Source: Ursus arctos
Taxonomy: Eukaryota > Chordata > Mammalia > Carnivora > Ursidae
Direction of reading: 5' to 3'
Assembly: GCF_023065955.2 (NCBI RefSeq)
Contig: NW_026622808.1
Coordinates: 51,038,475 to 51,102,474 of the forward strand
Length of the DNA: 64,000 nt
Part shown: piece after piece, positions 12,240 through 23,840 of the stretch
Layout of the letters: each line of letters opens with the position of its first letter
How positions within the stretch are numbered: position 1 is the stretch's first letter
The notes under the pieces: generated by a model
The model's database searches: none
Seen by the model: the letters and a program-made list of their open reading frames with translations, nothing else
What the model was told of the DNA's origin: nothing
Made by a program: the position numbers and the translations under genes

Positions 12240-13515
12240 CTGAGAAGCTCAAATTCTAAAAGTCAATAAATGGATGCATTAAATTAAACATTCCTATATA
12301 TCAAAAGAGACCATGAAAAAAAATGCTTTTAAGACATACTCTGGGAGAATACAAAGAAATCCTCAAATCAATAAGAAAATAACAAATAACCCAATAGAAG
12401 AATGGTCAAGAGACATCAGTGAAGAAACCAAAACAGACACGCATATGATTCTCAACCTCATAAGTAATGAGTTAAATGCAAAATCATACCATGAAGATGT
12501 TACTTTACAGCTGACATGGCAAAAATGAGGGTGAGACAATACCATGGGTTAGTAAGAATATGGGAATATTCTTACAGATCATTGGTGAGAGACTAAATAG
12601 GTACAAGTACCTTGAAGATAATTTGAGTCAGCACTGACCAATAAAAATAGTGAGCCACAGATGTGAGTCCTACTTTTCAGTAGCCACATTTTCAAAAGGT
12701 AAAGAGGAATAGGTAAAGTTAATTTTCATAATATATTTCATATCAACCAATATATCCTAAATGTTATCATTTCAACATATAATCTAAAAATTACTAATGA
12801 GATGTTTTACATTCTTCATTTCACACTTGCTCTGAAAGCCAGTGTCTATGTACACATACAGTACAACTCGATTCATATTAGCCACATTTTAAGGGCTCGG
12901 TATGTGCATGCGGTGAGCAGCTCCCATACTGGACAGAGAAGCGAAGTCCAACATCTAGTAAAATTGATACTGTGCCCAAGAAAACCGCTGTACATTGGCA
13001 CCAGGAGTTTGAAGAATATTCACTGCGATCTTGTTCCAAAGATTTAAAAATGGAAACAGTACAAATGTCCATCAGCAAGAGAATGGGTCTATGAATTGTG
13101 GTATATTCATATCATACAATATGATAGGGCATGAAAATAAATGAGCTAGAGCCACACTTAACATAAAAGTATATTGTGTGATAAAAGCAAATTGCAGAAG
13201 AGTACGTAAAGTATGATCACTATATATATAAAGTTCAAAAACCTCCAAAACAACATTATTTATTCCTTAAGTGTCTGTACATCTGAAATAATAGTTTAAA
13301 GGCCTATAAGAAAATGATAAATATCAATTCGGCATGTTAGTGTTTATCAAGGAGGGAGAGGGAGAATGATCTAGGGGAGGGACACCAGGGATTTCGACTG
13401 TATTGATATTTTGTTTCCTAACCCAGGTGGTGTATATTCTTGTATTTGTCATATTACTCCGTATACTTATTGTATGTCTAAAATATTTTAGAATGTTTGC
13501 CGAATGTCAGGAGTG
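12240..13515 (+). mobile_element. L1M-type LINE 3' end, sense, split by a hAT element
   Basis: The left part carries 'aacaaataacccaatagaag' and 'ctcaacctcataagtaatga' (end of ORF2). After the insertion the 3' UTR resumes with 'caaatgtccatcagcaagag', 'aattgtggtatattcat' and the purine-rich 'ggagggagagggagaatga' near 13350. No intact reading frame remains. Confidence 0.75.
12629..12941. mobile_element. hAT-type DNA transposon nested in L1M
   Basis: It begins 'cagcactgaccaataaaaat' and ends '...tactggacagagaag', imperfect inverted ends of the CAGTRCTGTCC kind. Internal text 'gtgagccacaga...gtagccacatttt' and 'attagccacattttaag' matches a well-known mammalian hAT MITE. It interrupts the L1M and is therefore younger than it. 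I see no clean 8-bp duplication. Confidence 0.65.
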
Positions 13516-14521
13516 AGTAGAACATTCCAAAGTGCCCAATTTTCTAGTCATTGAGAATAACCCCTGTAGTCATGGATGTGTGTTGGCGGGAGAGGGGGAA
13601 GTTCTGTTTTCTTTTTATAGTGAATAGACATTTAAATTGTTTTCAAAAGAACATTTGATCTGTCTCCACATTGCCTGCAGTGCCCCCTTCGCAGCGAAGT
13701 TTGGTTCACTCGTGTCTAAGCAAGAGGCGAGGTTACTTAATGTCACCCAGCCCAAAGTTAGGCTCAGGGAAGAGGAAAGAGAGCACACAAAACTCGAAGT
13801 TTCCGCGAGCTGAGAGGTCAGCACCTGCTTTACCCCCGGTGCGCACCCAGACAGAGCTTGTGGGTGGAGAAGTCAGGCCAGCAATTCGTGACTTCTTGGC
13901 TCAGTTGACGTCCCTCCGCGAATGGTTCTCTGCCCTGGGTTCTGGTTCAGATGGTTCTCCCTTCGATAGAGCAGCGAACACACACACACATCTCACACAC
14001 ACCATTCGCTTCATTGCAATGTCACGACTACGGATTGAAATCCACCCATAAGCAAGGTGAAGTGGAGGTTTGCTCAATAGTCAGCATTTAGAGAAACATA
14101 CCACATCGACACCGAAAATAAAAACACCACATGTCCAATTGCCACATCAGGCACTGCTCTGAGAACCTGGCTCAGCTTCAAAGAAATTCTCACCAAAAGC
14201 TAGCTAAAAGGAAATCATTATTTTAAAAAGGAAAGCAAAAAGAGGGGTTTTCTCTACGGGAGGTATATTCTTGGAAAAATATAAAGTATTATTGTAGTTG
14301 GTGAGTAAGAAAGTATAATCTAGGAGCTCTCGCCTTCCTGTAGAACGCTGCACGCTACGGTCACGCGCTACACGTAGATCTGCAAGAGAACGCTGTTTTG
14401 CAAATTTCCCTGATTATAACCATCACCTGGGGCTGTTGGGGTTAAGGCGTCTTCCCAGCCTCTCCCAGTGCCTGGAGAATTAGAATCTCTTGGGCGAGGG
14501 CTTCATCTTTTCTGTGGTACC
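13516..14521. other. unannotated non-coding DNA
   Basis: 13670-13930 is slightly GC-rich and gives a 126-codon plus frame without any domain. A short CA run lies at 13978-14003. I see no splice or promoter structure I would trust. Confidence 0.5.
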
Positions 14522-14685
14522 CAGGGCAGCAGCAGCCCCAGCACCTGGGAGCTCATTAGAAATGCAAAATCCCAGGTCCCACCCTTGACCTTCTGAGACA
14601 AACCACACACAAGCCACACTCCAACAAGGTCCCCAGGTGATTCGGCGTTTCCTGCGATCACTAAAGCTGGGGAGGCGCTGGTCTA
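14522..14685 (+). mobile_element. MER5A (hAT-Charlie MITE)
   Basis: 'cagcacctgggagctcatta', 'gaaatgcaaaatcccaggtc', 'ccaggtgattcggcg' and 'cactaaagctgg' follow MER5A through its length. It is a non-autonomous DNA transposon of placental-mammal age. Confidence 0.75.
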
Positions 14686-14714
14686 GGAACCAGGATTGGG
14701 CATCACGTTTTCCT

Positions 14715-14940
14715 GGGTTGGAAGCACAGCTCGGCTTCTCATCAGACTTGTGACTTTAGGTAAGGTATTTGATCTCTGTCACTTTCAGCGTTCTCTCCTG
14801 CCAAATGAGCGAGATAATGACACTTCTGATAATCCCTGAAGGATTGTTCGGAAGAGGAAATGGGTAATGCCCATGTGGTGCTGAACATGATGCCTGGCAC
14901 ATAGCAAATGCTCAGTGAGCAGCGGCTAGGATTACTGTCT
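14715..14940 (+). mobile_element. MIR SINE, sense
   Basis: 'cttgtgactttaggtaaggt', 'tgatctctgtcactttcag', 'gaggaaatgggtaatgc' and 'tgcctggcacatagcaaatg' give the MIR core and 3' end in order. Confidence 0.8.
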
Positions 14941-16690
14941 GTGCATCTTTTAAAAAGAATCCACATACCGAACATAGAGAAGATCTCTACAAAGGCAAAT
15001 AAGATTTTAAAGATACTGTATAACTAGACCATTTAAACCAGATACGTGAGCCTAAAATATTGACACACTTGAGTTTTGAAATTTTCAGAGTAAATATTCT
15101 AGCTTTTAAAGCCTAAGACACTACAATTAGACAATAGCTGGAAGAAAGAAAAAAAAAAAACAACCTTGGGGAGTAGCACTCATCGTAACAGGTTTTTTTC
15201 CGTAAATTAAGATACTCAGGAGGCTTTGCCAGGCTACATGAAGGGGAGTGGTAGCCAAATATATGTAATAATTTTGGTCTCAAACTTCCTTTTTTTTTCT
15301 TTTAACAGGAAGATAAGTTAAATTAAGTGTAACTCTAGCTGTCATTTTTCCCCCTTTAAATAACCCTGACCAGAGTGTGGAAATGAATTGGTTCCCATTG
15401 TAGTATTCTCCGTTAACGATGTTAAGCTTACATCGCTTACAGGGACAAAAACAATTAAGAAAATAAACAGAAAATGATTCCCTGAAGATGTCTCCTCACC
15501 GACTCAAGTGGTGAAAAGAACTATGTTTTATACATTTTTTAAAAAAATCTGACCTGATATTTTAGGGGCACCCATTGTCGTCTTTAGTTCTGATGTGGCT
15601 CTATCCTATTACTGAATATTTTCTGCTCTCTGCATTATTGGCTAGAAATGCAATTAGAATGACTTTGTGTTCGAGGGGAAAAAGTTCAATTAAGGACACA
15701 TCTCGTCCCTTGCCGCAGCTGGAGGAGTGTCCAGCTCGGGCAGGGTCCCTCCGGGAATGGGATTTATGAATTAACTACTGCTGAAAAGCCAACAGAGGGA
15801 GCACAAACCATTGTTTTTTGTGACACGTAAAAAGGGCTATTAAAAATAAACTTTCCTGGTGGCATGGCGTAAGCCTTTTTTTTTTTTTTTAATTAAATCT
15901 GTGTATGTTGATTTTGAAAGGTGTTTGTCAGGTGATAGCTGTTACAATGAGTCCTATTTGCCTATTTCCCATTTTGTCAGAAACAGAGTAATGATTTGGG
16001 GGAAATATTTTTATGATGAGGAGAAGTGAGCTGGCCTGATGATTTTTTCTCGGCTTATCTCCTCGGCTTGATGAAGTTCTAGCGAAGACCCTGAAAATTC
16101 ACCGTTGCTCATTCTGTTGCCTTTTCTTGCTCATTCCCTTCTTTCTGTCAGTAGTGCGTTGTGGCATACTCTGGATATGTGGAGACGGAGCAACTGTATA
16201 GCCTCATCCGTTAAAAATTTAGGTCTTGAATCTGAAACTTCTCTATCCTGATCGAAGGACTCTTACTTTTCTCATATGTATAGATTTCTGTTCTAAGAAA
16301 AACCCAGAGACCCCCTCCATGTTTTTGCCTATGGACTTTTTAATGTTATTGGCTTCTCCTCAAACGAGATCTTCAACATGAACCTTCTTGCATCTAAAGT
16401 TGATCGTCATAAGGCTGCTGGTTTACCAGTTCTCCTTGAATTTACAGAGCAAACGCTGATATTCACGGACAGATTTCTCTACTTAGTATCAATACTTCCA
16501 TTTTTAGGTATTTGGTCACTTAAAGTCTAGACAATTCTCTTCCTTCCCATAGTTATTCTACAAAGGTTTCAACCAATAATGATTTTCCTCTAGTAAAACA
16601 TGTTCATGTGTCCTGATAAAAATCTTCAGGGTTGAATACTTCTAAGACTGAATGCTAGAAATGATATTTGTGTTGATTAAATATTTATGA
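14941..16690. other. unannotated non-coding DNA
   Basis: No recognised element except homopolymer tracts (poly-T 15876-15890). Frames are 64 codons or less. Confidence 0.5.
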
Positions 16691-16830
16691 GGGCACGAGG
16701 GTGGCTCAGTCAGTTAAGTGTCTGCCTTCGGCTCATGTCATGATCCTGGAGTCCCTGGGGATCGAGTCCCGCACCGGGCTCCTTGCTTAGCGGGGAGTCT
16801 GCTTCTCCCTCTGACCCTCCCCTCTCTCGT

Positions 16831-16874
<44 letters not shown>

Positions 16875-16891
16875 AAAACCTTTGGGGAAAA
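16691..16891 (+). mobile_element. CAN-SINE (tRNA-Lys-derived), older type
   Basis: The tRNA-like head 'ggtggctcagtcagttaagt' (A-box region) and 'gatcgagtcccgc' (B-box region) are followed by the CT-rich body, a (CT)n expansion at 16834-16870 and an 'aaataaaac' tail. The flanks 'tatttatga' (16682-16690) and 'tattcatga' (after the tail) form an imperfect target-site duplication. Confidence 0.95.
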
Positions 16892-16904
16892 AATCTATTC
16901 ATGA

Positions 16905-18930
16905 AAAATTTTCTGTGCCTCCGACAGTTTGTAAGGAGTAGAGAATTTTGCTACCACAAGAAAAGGAGGAGGGCTTAACACCCTGACTTTATTGCTTTGT
17001 TACAATTTTGATAGTATTGAGATTATTGGCTATTCAAATAATATTTAAACCAAACTGCCAGCTGCTGTAGTCCTACAAAAGACCCTGTACATAACCAGCT
17101 GTGCCTTATAAAGCTAGTGGCTGCCTTTCCCCACCACCACTTTCTTTATTTTATCAGCAAGCTGTGGTTGGTTGTTTTTCCACCACCTAAACATACCTGG
17201 CCACATTGGAGTTTTATTTGTTAGGGTAACTCCTAGATGAGATTTTATGCACGTCCTAATCTAAAACATGAACTCCAGCCGCTTCCCCTCCTGTCTTGTT
17301 TGTGCAGGGTGGGGAGAGGAAGGCAACACATATTATAAAATTTGGTGAGCGTTGCTATTAGAAGTTCCTTGTGAGGAACGCGATCATTTGAAATAGGTTG
17401 CTGGTCTGAGCTAACAAAGATAACCTTTTAAACTGATTTGTAGGATACTGTGTCTTATTATTTTCCTATCTTCAGTACAATCTTGTATTTGACCCCCAGG
17501 ATATCAGCATTAAAGCTACCCCCATCCATATGGCTGCCAGAATGTAGCAAAGGGAAATGGTTAAGTGATTTAAATTCTTTACCACTGAAAGCTTTCAGCT
17601 CATTGATGTTCAAAAATGAGTTGAAGAGTCTAGCCCAGACTGCTCAGAAACTAACAAATCAGTGTGCCTTTCACCAATGAAACACACAAGGCCAATTTTC
17701 AGCTACATCACCTTCAGACTATTCATGGAGGGTCCAGTTTAAGAGAAAACTAACCCAGGGTCTTCTCTTTATGGTCTTCAGGCTGTCATTCAATTAATGC
17801 AAAGAAGTAACAACAGAAATTAATAACTATTCCTCATCATTGAAGCAATGTATAGAGGTGGTTGGGAGGCAAAAGAACTGGGAGAAATTGAACCTGATGG
17901 GTGGAACCCTGTAAATATCCGCTGTGCTTCTTTACTATCCCCTTTCCACCAGGCAGTACCGTGGCATCTGCTCCCAAACTGTTCCCATCCTGTTCAAAAA
18001 CTGACCTGCATATATATTGGGCTTAATGACCAAATGTTTAAAAATTCATTGCACAAGAACAGCTGAAAGCAGTTGATTGGTTTGAACTTTATTGTATGCA
18101 CCTTGCTTCCAGGACCGCAGTAAAGGGGAAGGTCAGCTGGTAAACATTTGGGCATTTAAAAATAAGAGGCCCTCGATTTCCCAGTACCCCTGTCTGTGTT
18201 CTTATCCCAGGCATTAGGTCCTACTAAGTTCTTCGCGCTGAGCTGGCACTTTGTTTGTTTTTGTCTGTCCGTCCTAAAACAGAAGGGGCAGAGCAGATCT
18301 GGAGAAGGAGAGGCCTGCTACATCCTGTCAGGCTTCTACCGGAGAAGTTAATTCTGGAAGTACAGTCCTCATGGACTGATGGGCCATTTCAGTTGCAAGA
18401 AAACAGGTAATTTTGTTTTTTGGTGTTTGTTTTTTTTCCCCAAGTAGTGTTTATAAGTAATAGTCACTCCTACAAAGACCCACTAGGATCTTTGGCCTAG
18501 GGAAGGCCAAACTGTGATACAATATTCTAGGTGGAACCCTCACTGGAGTGGATTTGAGACATTTACCCCACGTGCTTACGAGGAACCACCAAGGTACTGG
18601 AAATTTCATAGCACCCTGCATAAAGTTATATTCTCAAATCATGGCCTTCGTGTGAAATATGTTATTGGGAAAAGAGATTATCTGTTGAACCAATGACTGC
18701 TTAGTGTGAGAAAATGGTCTGATTGATTCAAACTCCAGTTTATAATGGAGCTCCTAAGGGAAGTCTACCCTCATTCTGGAAAGTCAGTACAATTTTTAAG
18801 TTCAATTCTTTGTGACCAACAACTTTTCACTCCATGCTTTCTGTTCTTTCTTGTCTGCCGGTGCAAGCCTTTGTGCTTCTCTGGCTGACGTTTGATCAAT
18901 CTGATTACAGTCATTATCGGTATGAGCATA

Positions 18931-18931
<1 letters not shown>
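16905..18931. other. unannotated non-coding DNA
   Basis: About 2 kb in which I recognise neither repeats nor exons. Frames are 76 codons or less. Confidence 0.5.

Positions 18932-18966
<35 letters not shown>
18932..18966. repeat. (CA)n microsatellite, about 17 units
   Basis: An uninterrupted CA run. The Thr-His and Cys-Val frames across it are artefacts. Confidence 0.97.
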
Positions 18967-18970
<4 letters not shown>

Positions 18971-20109
18971 GCATCGAGGTGTCTGTTACATAGAAAATGT
19001 TGGACAAAGGCATTTATTTGGGTGGGAGGGAGAAGGAATAAGGACTAGTGGAGGAGATGGTATACTTCTTCCCACAGGTTCAAGCTGTTTCCTCCTGTGG
19101 TCTCATGGTGTTCACCGCTATTCACACGCCCGCTACGGCTTCAGTTAGAGAAACCGAGCCCTTTTGCTTTCTTTGGGGCCGTTGGGCATATGTGTGTTTT
19201 AAACTCACTCTCCTCCTTAACTGATTTATTCCTTTCTTCTTTATAATTTTCTCTTTCTCAGTGTGTAGTCCTTTGTCATTAGAATGATAATCATAATAAT
19301 AGCAGGAATGTAATTTCCCATAATGTTAATAGTAGCTGTGTGCACATACACACCCAGTTTATTCTTAGATTCATTTACGCTCTGACTTCATCTCCTATTT
19401 AAATACAGCAGGTGTTTATCTTCATCAGGAAATGTTTGTTGAGCTCCTCCAGGGAGCATGGGGCTGTCCCTAGGTGCCGTGGACTTACCCAAGGCAGATT
19501 CAAAGATGTGGAAGTACTTCTTCCAGCCCCACCTAAGATCCAGGAGTGTAAATTTTATTTCATTTCTTCCGATGTTGTAAGGGGCAGAACCTTTACTTCT
19601 GCTTACTTCAAATTCCCTCAGCTGTGTTTGCAAGGACAGACAGGAATGCATATTAACTTGAATTATCGAGTGGTGTCCTGCTTTTAATATAGTGCTCTGC
19701 TTCAAAAATATAATTGAGAGGGATTCTCTTTTTACAGCCATTAGATGAAAAGAATAGATGGTGATTATATAAGTACTGTGGATTTTTTTTTTCCTAGGCA
19801 GCATTAGAGCATGACCTCGCTCTTCACAGTGCCTTTATGATATAGATGGAATTCAGTTGTACAGGGAGGTTAAGTAGATTCCTCAAAATGGATTATATGT
19901 AGTAGTAATAATAGTATCTTCTTTTTAAATCATGCTTTTGAGTTTAAAAAGTGCTTCCAATTGTCCTTATTTTTAAGAGATGTGTTCTGATGAAAATGAG
20001 AATGTCATGTCTGTAATTTAACATCAAAAATAGAATGCCAATATGCAAAATATAAACAACTGTTAAATCTCAAAGAAAGAAGAAAAAAGGCGGCGGGGGG
20101 AACTTCCTT
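18967..20109. other. unannotated non-coding DNA
   Basis: It contains the window's longest open frame (138 codons, minus, 19388-19804), overlapped by a 91-codon plus frame. Neither has a domain, codon bias or a neighbouring exon. 19805-19890 may be a very decayed antisense MIR. Confidence 0.5.
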
Positions 20110-20290
20110 ATAAGTCATCCTGTTGGGGCTTCATAAAACCCAGTGGCATGGGTTGGAAAAAATGATGGCCCTATTTTACAGATGAGGATGGGGGATAAGA
20201 AACAGAACAGCTCAAGATCATGTAGCTAGAGGCTGTTTCAGTCAAGATCAGAGTTCGGGTTTTCTCATTCCAAGTCTAGTGGTCCCCCCC
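20110..20290 (-). mobile_element. MIR SINE, antisense
   Basis: 'ccctattttacagatgagga', 'cagctcaagatcatgtagct' and 'gatcagagttcgggttt' are the reversed MIR core. Confidence 0.75.
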
Positions 20291-20534
20291 CCTTCTTTTT
20301 AACTATAATAGGTGGCTTCTTGCCAATTACTGTTAGATTCTTACCTGAACATTTGAGTTATGGTCTAATCTTTTAAGATCTGGATTGACAAAAATTTTAC
20401 TTGAAAATAGAATGTCGGGATTAATCAGATGAATTATCCCAGGTAGAGCTTAGGATGTGCCCAAATTATCCAAGAAATACTTAACCTATGTTCATGTTTT
20501 CTATCTGTTGAATGTCTTAAATTTGGTAGGAAAA

Positions 20535-20715
20535 CAGTGTTAGGAGCTAAGCTTTTGGAGTAAACCAGACTGTCAGGGCAAAAATGGGTATATAGTTTAC
20601 CCTCTCATGTACGGTAGGAAATGTTGTTAATAGGGACCTCTACCTCCTAGGTTTGTTGTGAGTATTAGAGATACTGTATTAAAGCACTCGTCATAGTGTC
20701 TGTTACAGAGTAAAA
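20535..20715 (+). mobile_element. MIR SINE, sense
   Basis: 'cttttggagtaaaccagact', 'tacctcctaggtttgttgtg' and 'agcactcgtcatagtgtctg' follow the MIR consensus. An A-rich tract (20727-20754) lies just downstream. Confidence 0.7.
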
Positions 20716-20755
20716 GCAAAAGTTAAACAAAACGAAACAAAAAAAAAAAAAACAA

Positions 20756-21193
20756 GTGGAAGTAAAAACAGTATTCATTAAATACACAGTTATTCACAAT
20801 GAGCCTGTTATGTTTCCATTCAGTGAAACCCCAGCCAGTACCCCTTTAAAACTTGTAATGACTGTGCAATTACACATTGCTACTTAAAAGAAAAATACTA
20901 CAGAATTCAGGACTTATGAGAAATAGGTAAAATAGGTGTGCCTTGGTCTCTGTAATCTGGGTGTGTCCACAGGGACACCAGAGAGCAGAGTCAAAAAGAA
21001 AGAAAATAGGCTGTTCATATTATCTGGAGTTAAGAGCAATGGAGATAAAACATGAGGGCAATTGAAGATAGTGCGATTCAAGTTTATTGGTAATAGAAAG
21101 TTATGGTTTCAAAAAAGCAAGTGGACAATTCGAGAAGAGCAAATCTGAATGATCAGCAACCATGAAAAGATGCTCCAGGTCATGAGTATTCAA
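20756..21193. other. unannotated non-coding DNA
   Basis: Nothing recognised. Confidence 0.5.
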
Positions 21194-21205
21194 AGCTGAG
21201 ATTAA

Positions 21206-21406
21206 GGGACACCTGGGTGACTCAGTCGGTTAAGCATCTGCCTTCAGCTCAGGTCATGATCTTGGGGTCCTGGGATTGAGTCCTGGATTGGGCTGCTTGC
21301 TCAACAGAGAGCCTGCTTCTCCCTCTGCCTGCCACTCCCCCTGTTTGTGCCCTCTCTCTCTCTCGCTCTCTGACAAATAAATTAATGAAATCTTAAAAAA
21401 AAAAAA
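21206..21406 (+). mobile_element. CAN-SINE (tRNA-Lys-derived), older type, with TSD
   Basis: The head 'gggacacctgggtgactcag' leads into a B-box-like 'gattgagtcctgg', 'gcttctccctctgcctgcca', a CT stretch and an A tail to 21406. The 12-bp flanks 'agctgagattaa' (21194-21205) and 'agttgagattaa' (21406-21417) are the target-site duplication, one mismatch apart. Confidence 0.97.
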
Positions 21407-21440
21407 GTTGAGATTAAACAATGCGATACTAACTTTTCTG

Positions 21441-21545
21441 ACATTTTATAGATGAGAAAACGGAGAAACTGGTTGACTACCTTGCCCAAAGTCACAGAAT
21501 TAGTTAATGGCTGAGCTAGGATTAGAACCCAGTTTGGCACCAGTC
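21441..21545 (-). mobile_element. MIR fragment, copy A of a near-identical pair
   Basis: A reversed MIR core ('gatgagaaaacggagaaact', 'cttgcccaaagtcacagaat', 'attagaacccagtttggcac'). It aligns without gaps to 23570-23674, with 5 mismatches in 105 bp. The MIR sequence upstream of 21441 is absent here, so this is a piece, unlike the fuller MIR at copy B. Confidence 0.85.
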
Positions 21546-22300
21546 GGTGGAGATACACAGAAAAAAAAGCAATCTCGTATCTTTTCAGAAGAAATACGAT
21601 TCTAATGACATCCATGAAGAATAAATTGTGTACATGATTCCAACCAACAAACCCACTTCTGGGTGTCCGTCTCAAGGATATAAAAACACCAGTATGCAAG
21701 TCTATAAGTACAAAGACATGCATTCCAGTGTTGTTTGTAGCAGCAAAAAGCTGGAACCAATGAACGGGTAATAATATTTATTACCATACCATGGTACATA
21801 CCATGTAATGTGTCCATTGAGAAGTATGGACCAGTGCTCTTTCGGTTGGCTTGGGAGGGTTTCCAAGAGTGTTAGGAGCCAAAAGAGTAAGGTACAGACA
21901 CAGGTGTGCCTGCCATATGGTCACCTTTGAGTAAAGCTACCATATACATAGGGTGCATGTTTCATATATGGACAGATGAGCATTGAGAAAAGTAAAGGAG
22001 AATGTCTATGATAGTGTGAAAAAGACTATGGCATGCATAAAAAAAATTAAGTGCACTAAAAATAAAACACACACACACCAGTATATATGATATATCCCAT
22101 TTATTTAAACTGTGGCATGTATAATTGTATATATATGTCTTAAGTAAAAATGAAAAAAGAGTAAAAAGAATTCTATTTGAATCTAGTAACATATTGGAAG
22201 ATAATAGAGGATATAATACATTGTAGTGTAATTTGGATAGATTGCTGCTATGTTTAAAAGCAAATGAACAGATAAAACCTGGATGTGTGTATGTGTCTAT

Positions 22301-22332
22301 ACACACACACACACACATACACACACACACAC
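22301..22332. repeat. (CA)n microsatellite
   Basis: CA repeat with one CATA interruption. It lies inside the L1M remnant. A shorter run lies at 22067-22079. Confidence 0.95.
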
Positions 22333-22351
22333 CCCTACCCCTGTATTCGAT

Positions 22352-22571
22352 CTTAAGGCAGCAAACTATTGCCTGTCAGCCACATACAGCTGGTTGCCCA
22401 TTTTTGTCAATTAAGTTTTTTGGCATGCAGCCACCTATTTGTTTCTGTGTCGTTTATGGCTGCTTTCTCACTACAGGGGCAGAGCTAAGAAGCTGTAATA
22501 GAGACCATATTACTAGCTAAGTCTAAGATATAGGCTGGCCAGACCTTTAAAGACAAAGTTCATCAGCCACT
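22352..22571 (+). mobile_element. hAT-Charlie MITE nested in L1M
   Basis: 'ggcagcaaactattgcctg', 'atggctgctttctcactaca', 'ggcagagctaagaagctgta', 'atagagaccatat' and the reversed end 'aagacaaagttcatcagcc' match the common mammalian 'cggcaaactatggcc' hAT repeat. Confidence 0.75.
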
Positions 22572-22819
22572 GGAACACATGATTAGATATATATTCACAT
22601 TAGTAAAAAGAAAGGTGAGGAAGTACACCACGCTGTTACTACCGGTTATGTCGGAGCCCGTCCCGGTGGGATTGAGGGAATCATCATTAGCTTTTGTTAC
22701 ACTTCCGTACTATATGCATGTCTTATTTTTTAAGTCAAAAACCAGTTAAGAGTATTTAAGTTTTAGTAAAGCAAAGGAAAAATGACCTTAGAAAATGTAT
22801 TATTGGGGATTGGATTTAT

Positions 22820-23345
22820 ATATTCATCAACAAATATCTGAATGATTCCTACATATTAAGTGCAAGGGCGTGCTTTGTAGTCAGACTATAGAAACTCGAA
22901 GACCAGTGCAAGAAGCCAACATTAAGTCAGTGCCCAAATGCTGTATTGAAGATAAATAAAATGTGCTGAGAAACTATTCGCTCATTGAGGGATTTGGGGA
23001 ATGCTTTACAGAGAAGGTAACATTTGAATTGTGTCTCGAAAGACAGGTCTGTGTTTGGAAGGTACAGAAGGGAATTAGCCAAGCGAAACTGAACATGAAG
23101 TAGGGTGGTTCGCCTGAAGACCTGAAGGAGAGCTGATACCCTTTTGTGGAGCAAGAAGAATTTAGGCATGGCCCAAAAATAAGGTTGCAGGGGATGGAGG
23201 GAAAGAGAGAAGAGATGAGGTCCGAGAACCCAGACAGTTTGGAAATTACAGGTCGGTTTCACTTTTGGGAAGGTGACGTAGGTTGCTTTGGACTTGTCTT
23301 ATCGACAACGGGGAGTCACTTCAGGGTTTTAAAGAAGTGAATATC
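22820..23345 (-). mobile_element. L2-type LINE fragment, antisense
   Basis: 'aaggtaacatttgaattgtg', 'agggaattagccaagcgaa' and 'ggggagtcacttcagggttt' then 'taaagaagtgaatat' follow the reversed L2-type sequence also present at 50.2-52.2 kb. Confidence 0.6.
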
Positions 23346-23489
23346 CTAACATCTGTGTTTCAGTAAGGAGTCTCTAGCATCTGTGTGAAGGTTTATGGAG
23401 GACTAAGGGTGTACATGAACAGAACAAGCTACGTGTAACTTGGGTCATATAGACAGGGCATCTCAGTAAACAATAATGAGGCAAGTAAT

Positions 23490-23700
23490 GATAGCATCGA
23501 ACATTTATAGATTATAATGTATCACAGACTATTTTCAGCACTCCACATTTATAGACTCATTAATTTCTCACATTTTATAGATGAGAAAACGGAGAAACTG
23601 ATTGACTACCTTGCCCAAAGTCATAGAATTAGTTAATGGCCGAGCTAGGCTTAAAACCCAGTTTGGCACCAGTCAGTACTCCGATCTCTCCCGTTCTTCC
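23490..23700 (-). mobile_element. MIR SINE, antisense; contains copy B of the near-identical pair
   Basis: 'tcagcactccacatttatag' and 'actcattaatttctcac' give the MIR 3' half and 'gatgagaaaacggagaaact...cttgcccaaagtcatag' the core. 23570-23674 is the counterpart of 21441-21545. Because the MIR continues on both sides here, this looks like the parental locus. Confidence 0.85.
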
Positions 23701-23724
23701 ATCTGAGGCAAGTTAAATAATAAT

Positions 23725-23840
23725 TTCATGAACAAACATTTATTTAGCTCCCTCTCTGTGCCAAGTAGTGTGAAAGGTGTCGGGATACTGAACTTGCTCT
23801 GTAAGATCTCCTGCGTGGTCTAATGCCCTGCTGGCAGATG
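23725..23840 (-). mobile_element. L2-type LINE 3' end, antisense
   Basis: 'aacaaacatttatttagctc', 'ctctctgtgccaagtagtgt' and 'tcgggatac' match the reversed L2-type terminus. Confidence 0.55.

Larger units (their letters stand above)
21590..22745 (+). mobile_element. L1M-type LINE 3' end, sense, split by a hAT element
   Basis: 'acccacttctgggtgtccgt', 'tgttgtttgtagcagcaaaa' and 'taccatggtacata' mark the end of L1 ORF2. 'ttactaccggttatgtcgg' and 'cttccgtactatatgcatgt' near 22650-22720 fit the L1M 3' UTR and its end. CA runs and the element at 22352-22571 interrupt it. Confidence 0.7.

Noticed and set aside
13671..14051. 126-codon plus-strand frame in a GC-richer patch
   Set aside because: It runs into a CA microsatellite, has no domain, and no splice or promoter signals are convincing.
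19388..19804. Longest open frame in the window (138 codons, minus strand)
   Set aside because: No recognisable domain, an opposing 91-codon frame overlaps it, and there is no neighbouring exon, CpG island or poly-A evidence. A frame of this length is plausible by chance in 64 kb.
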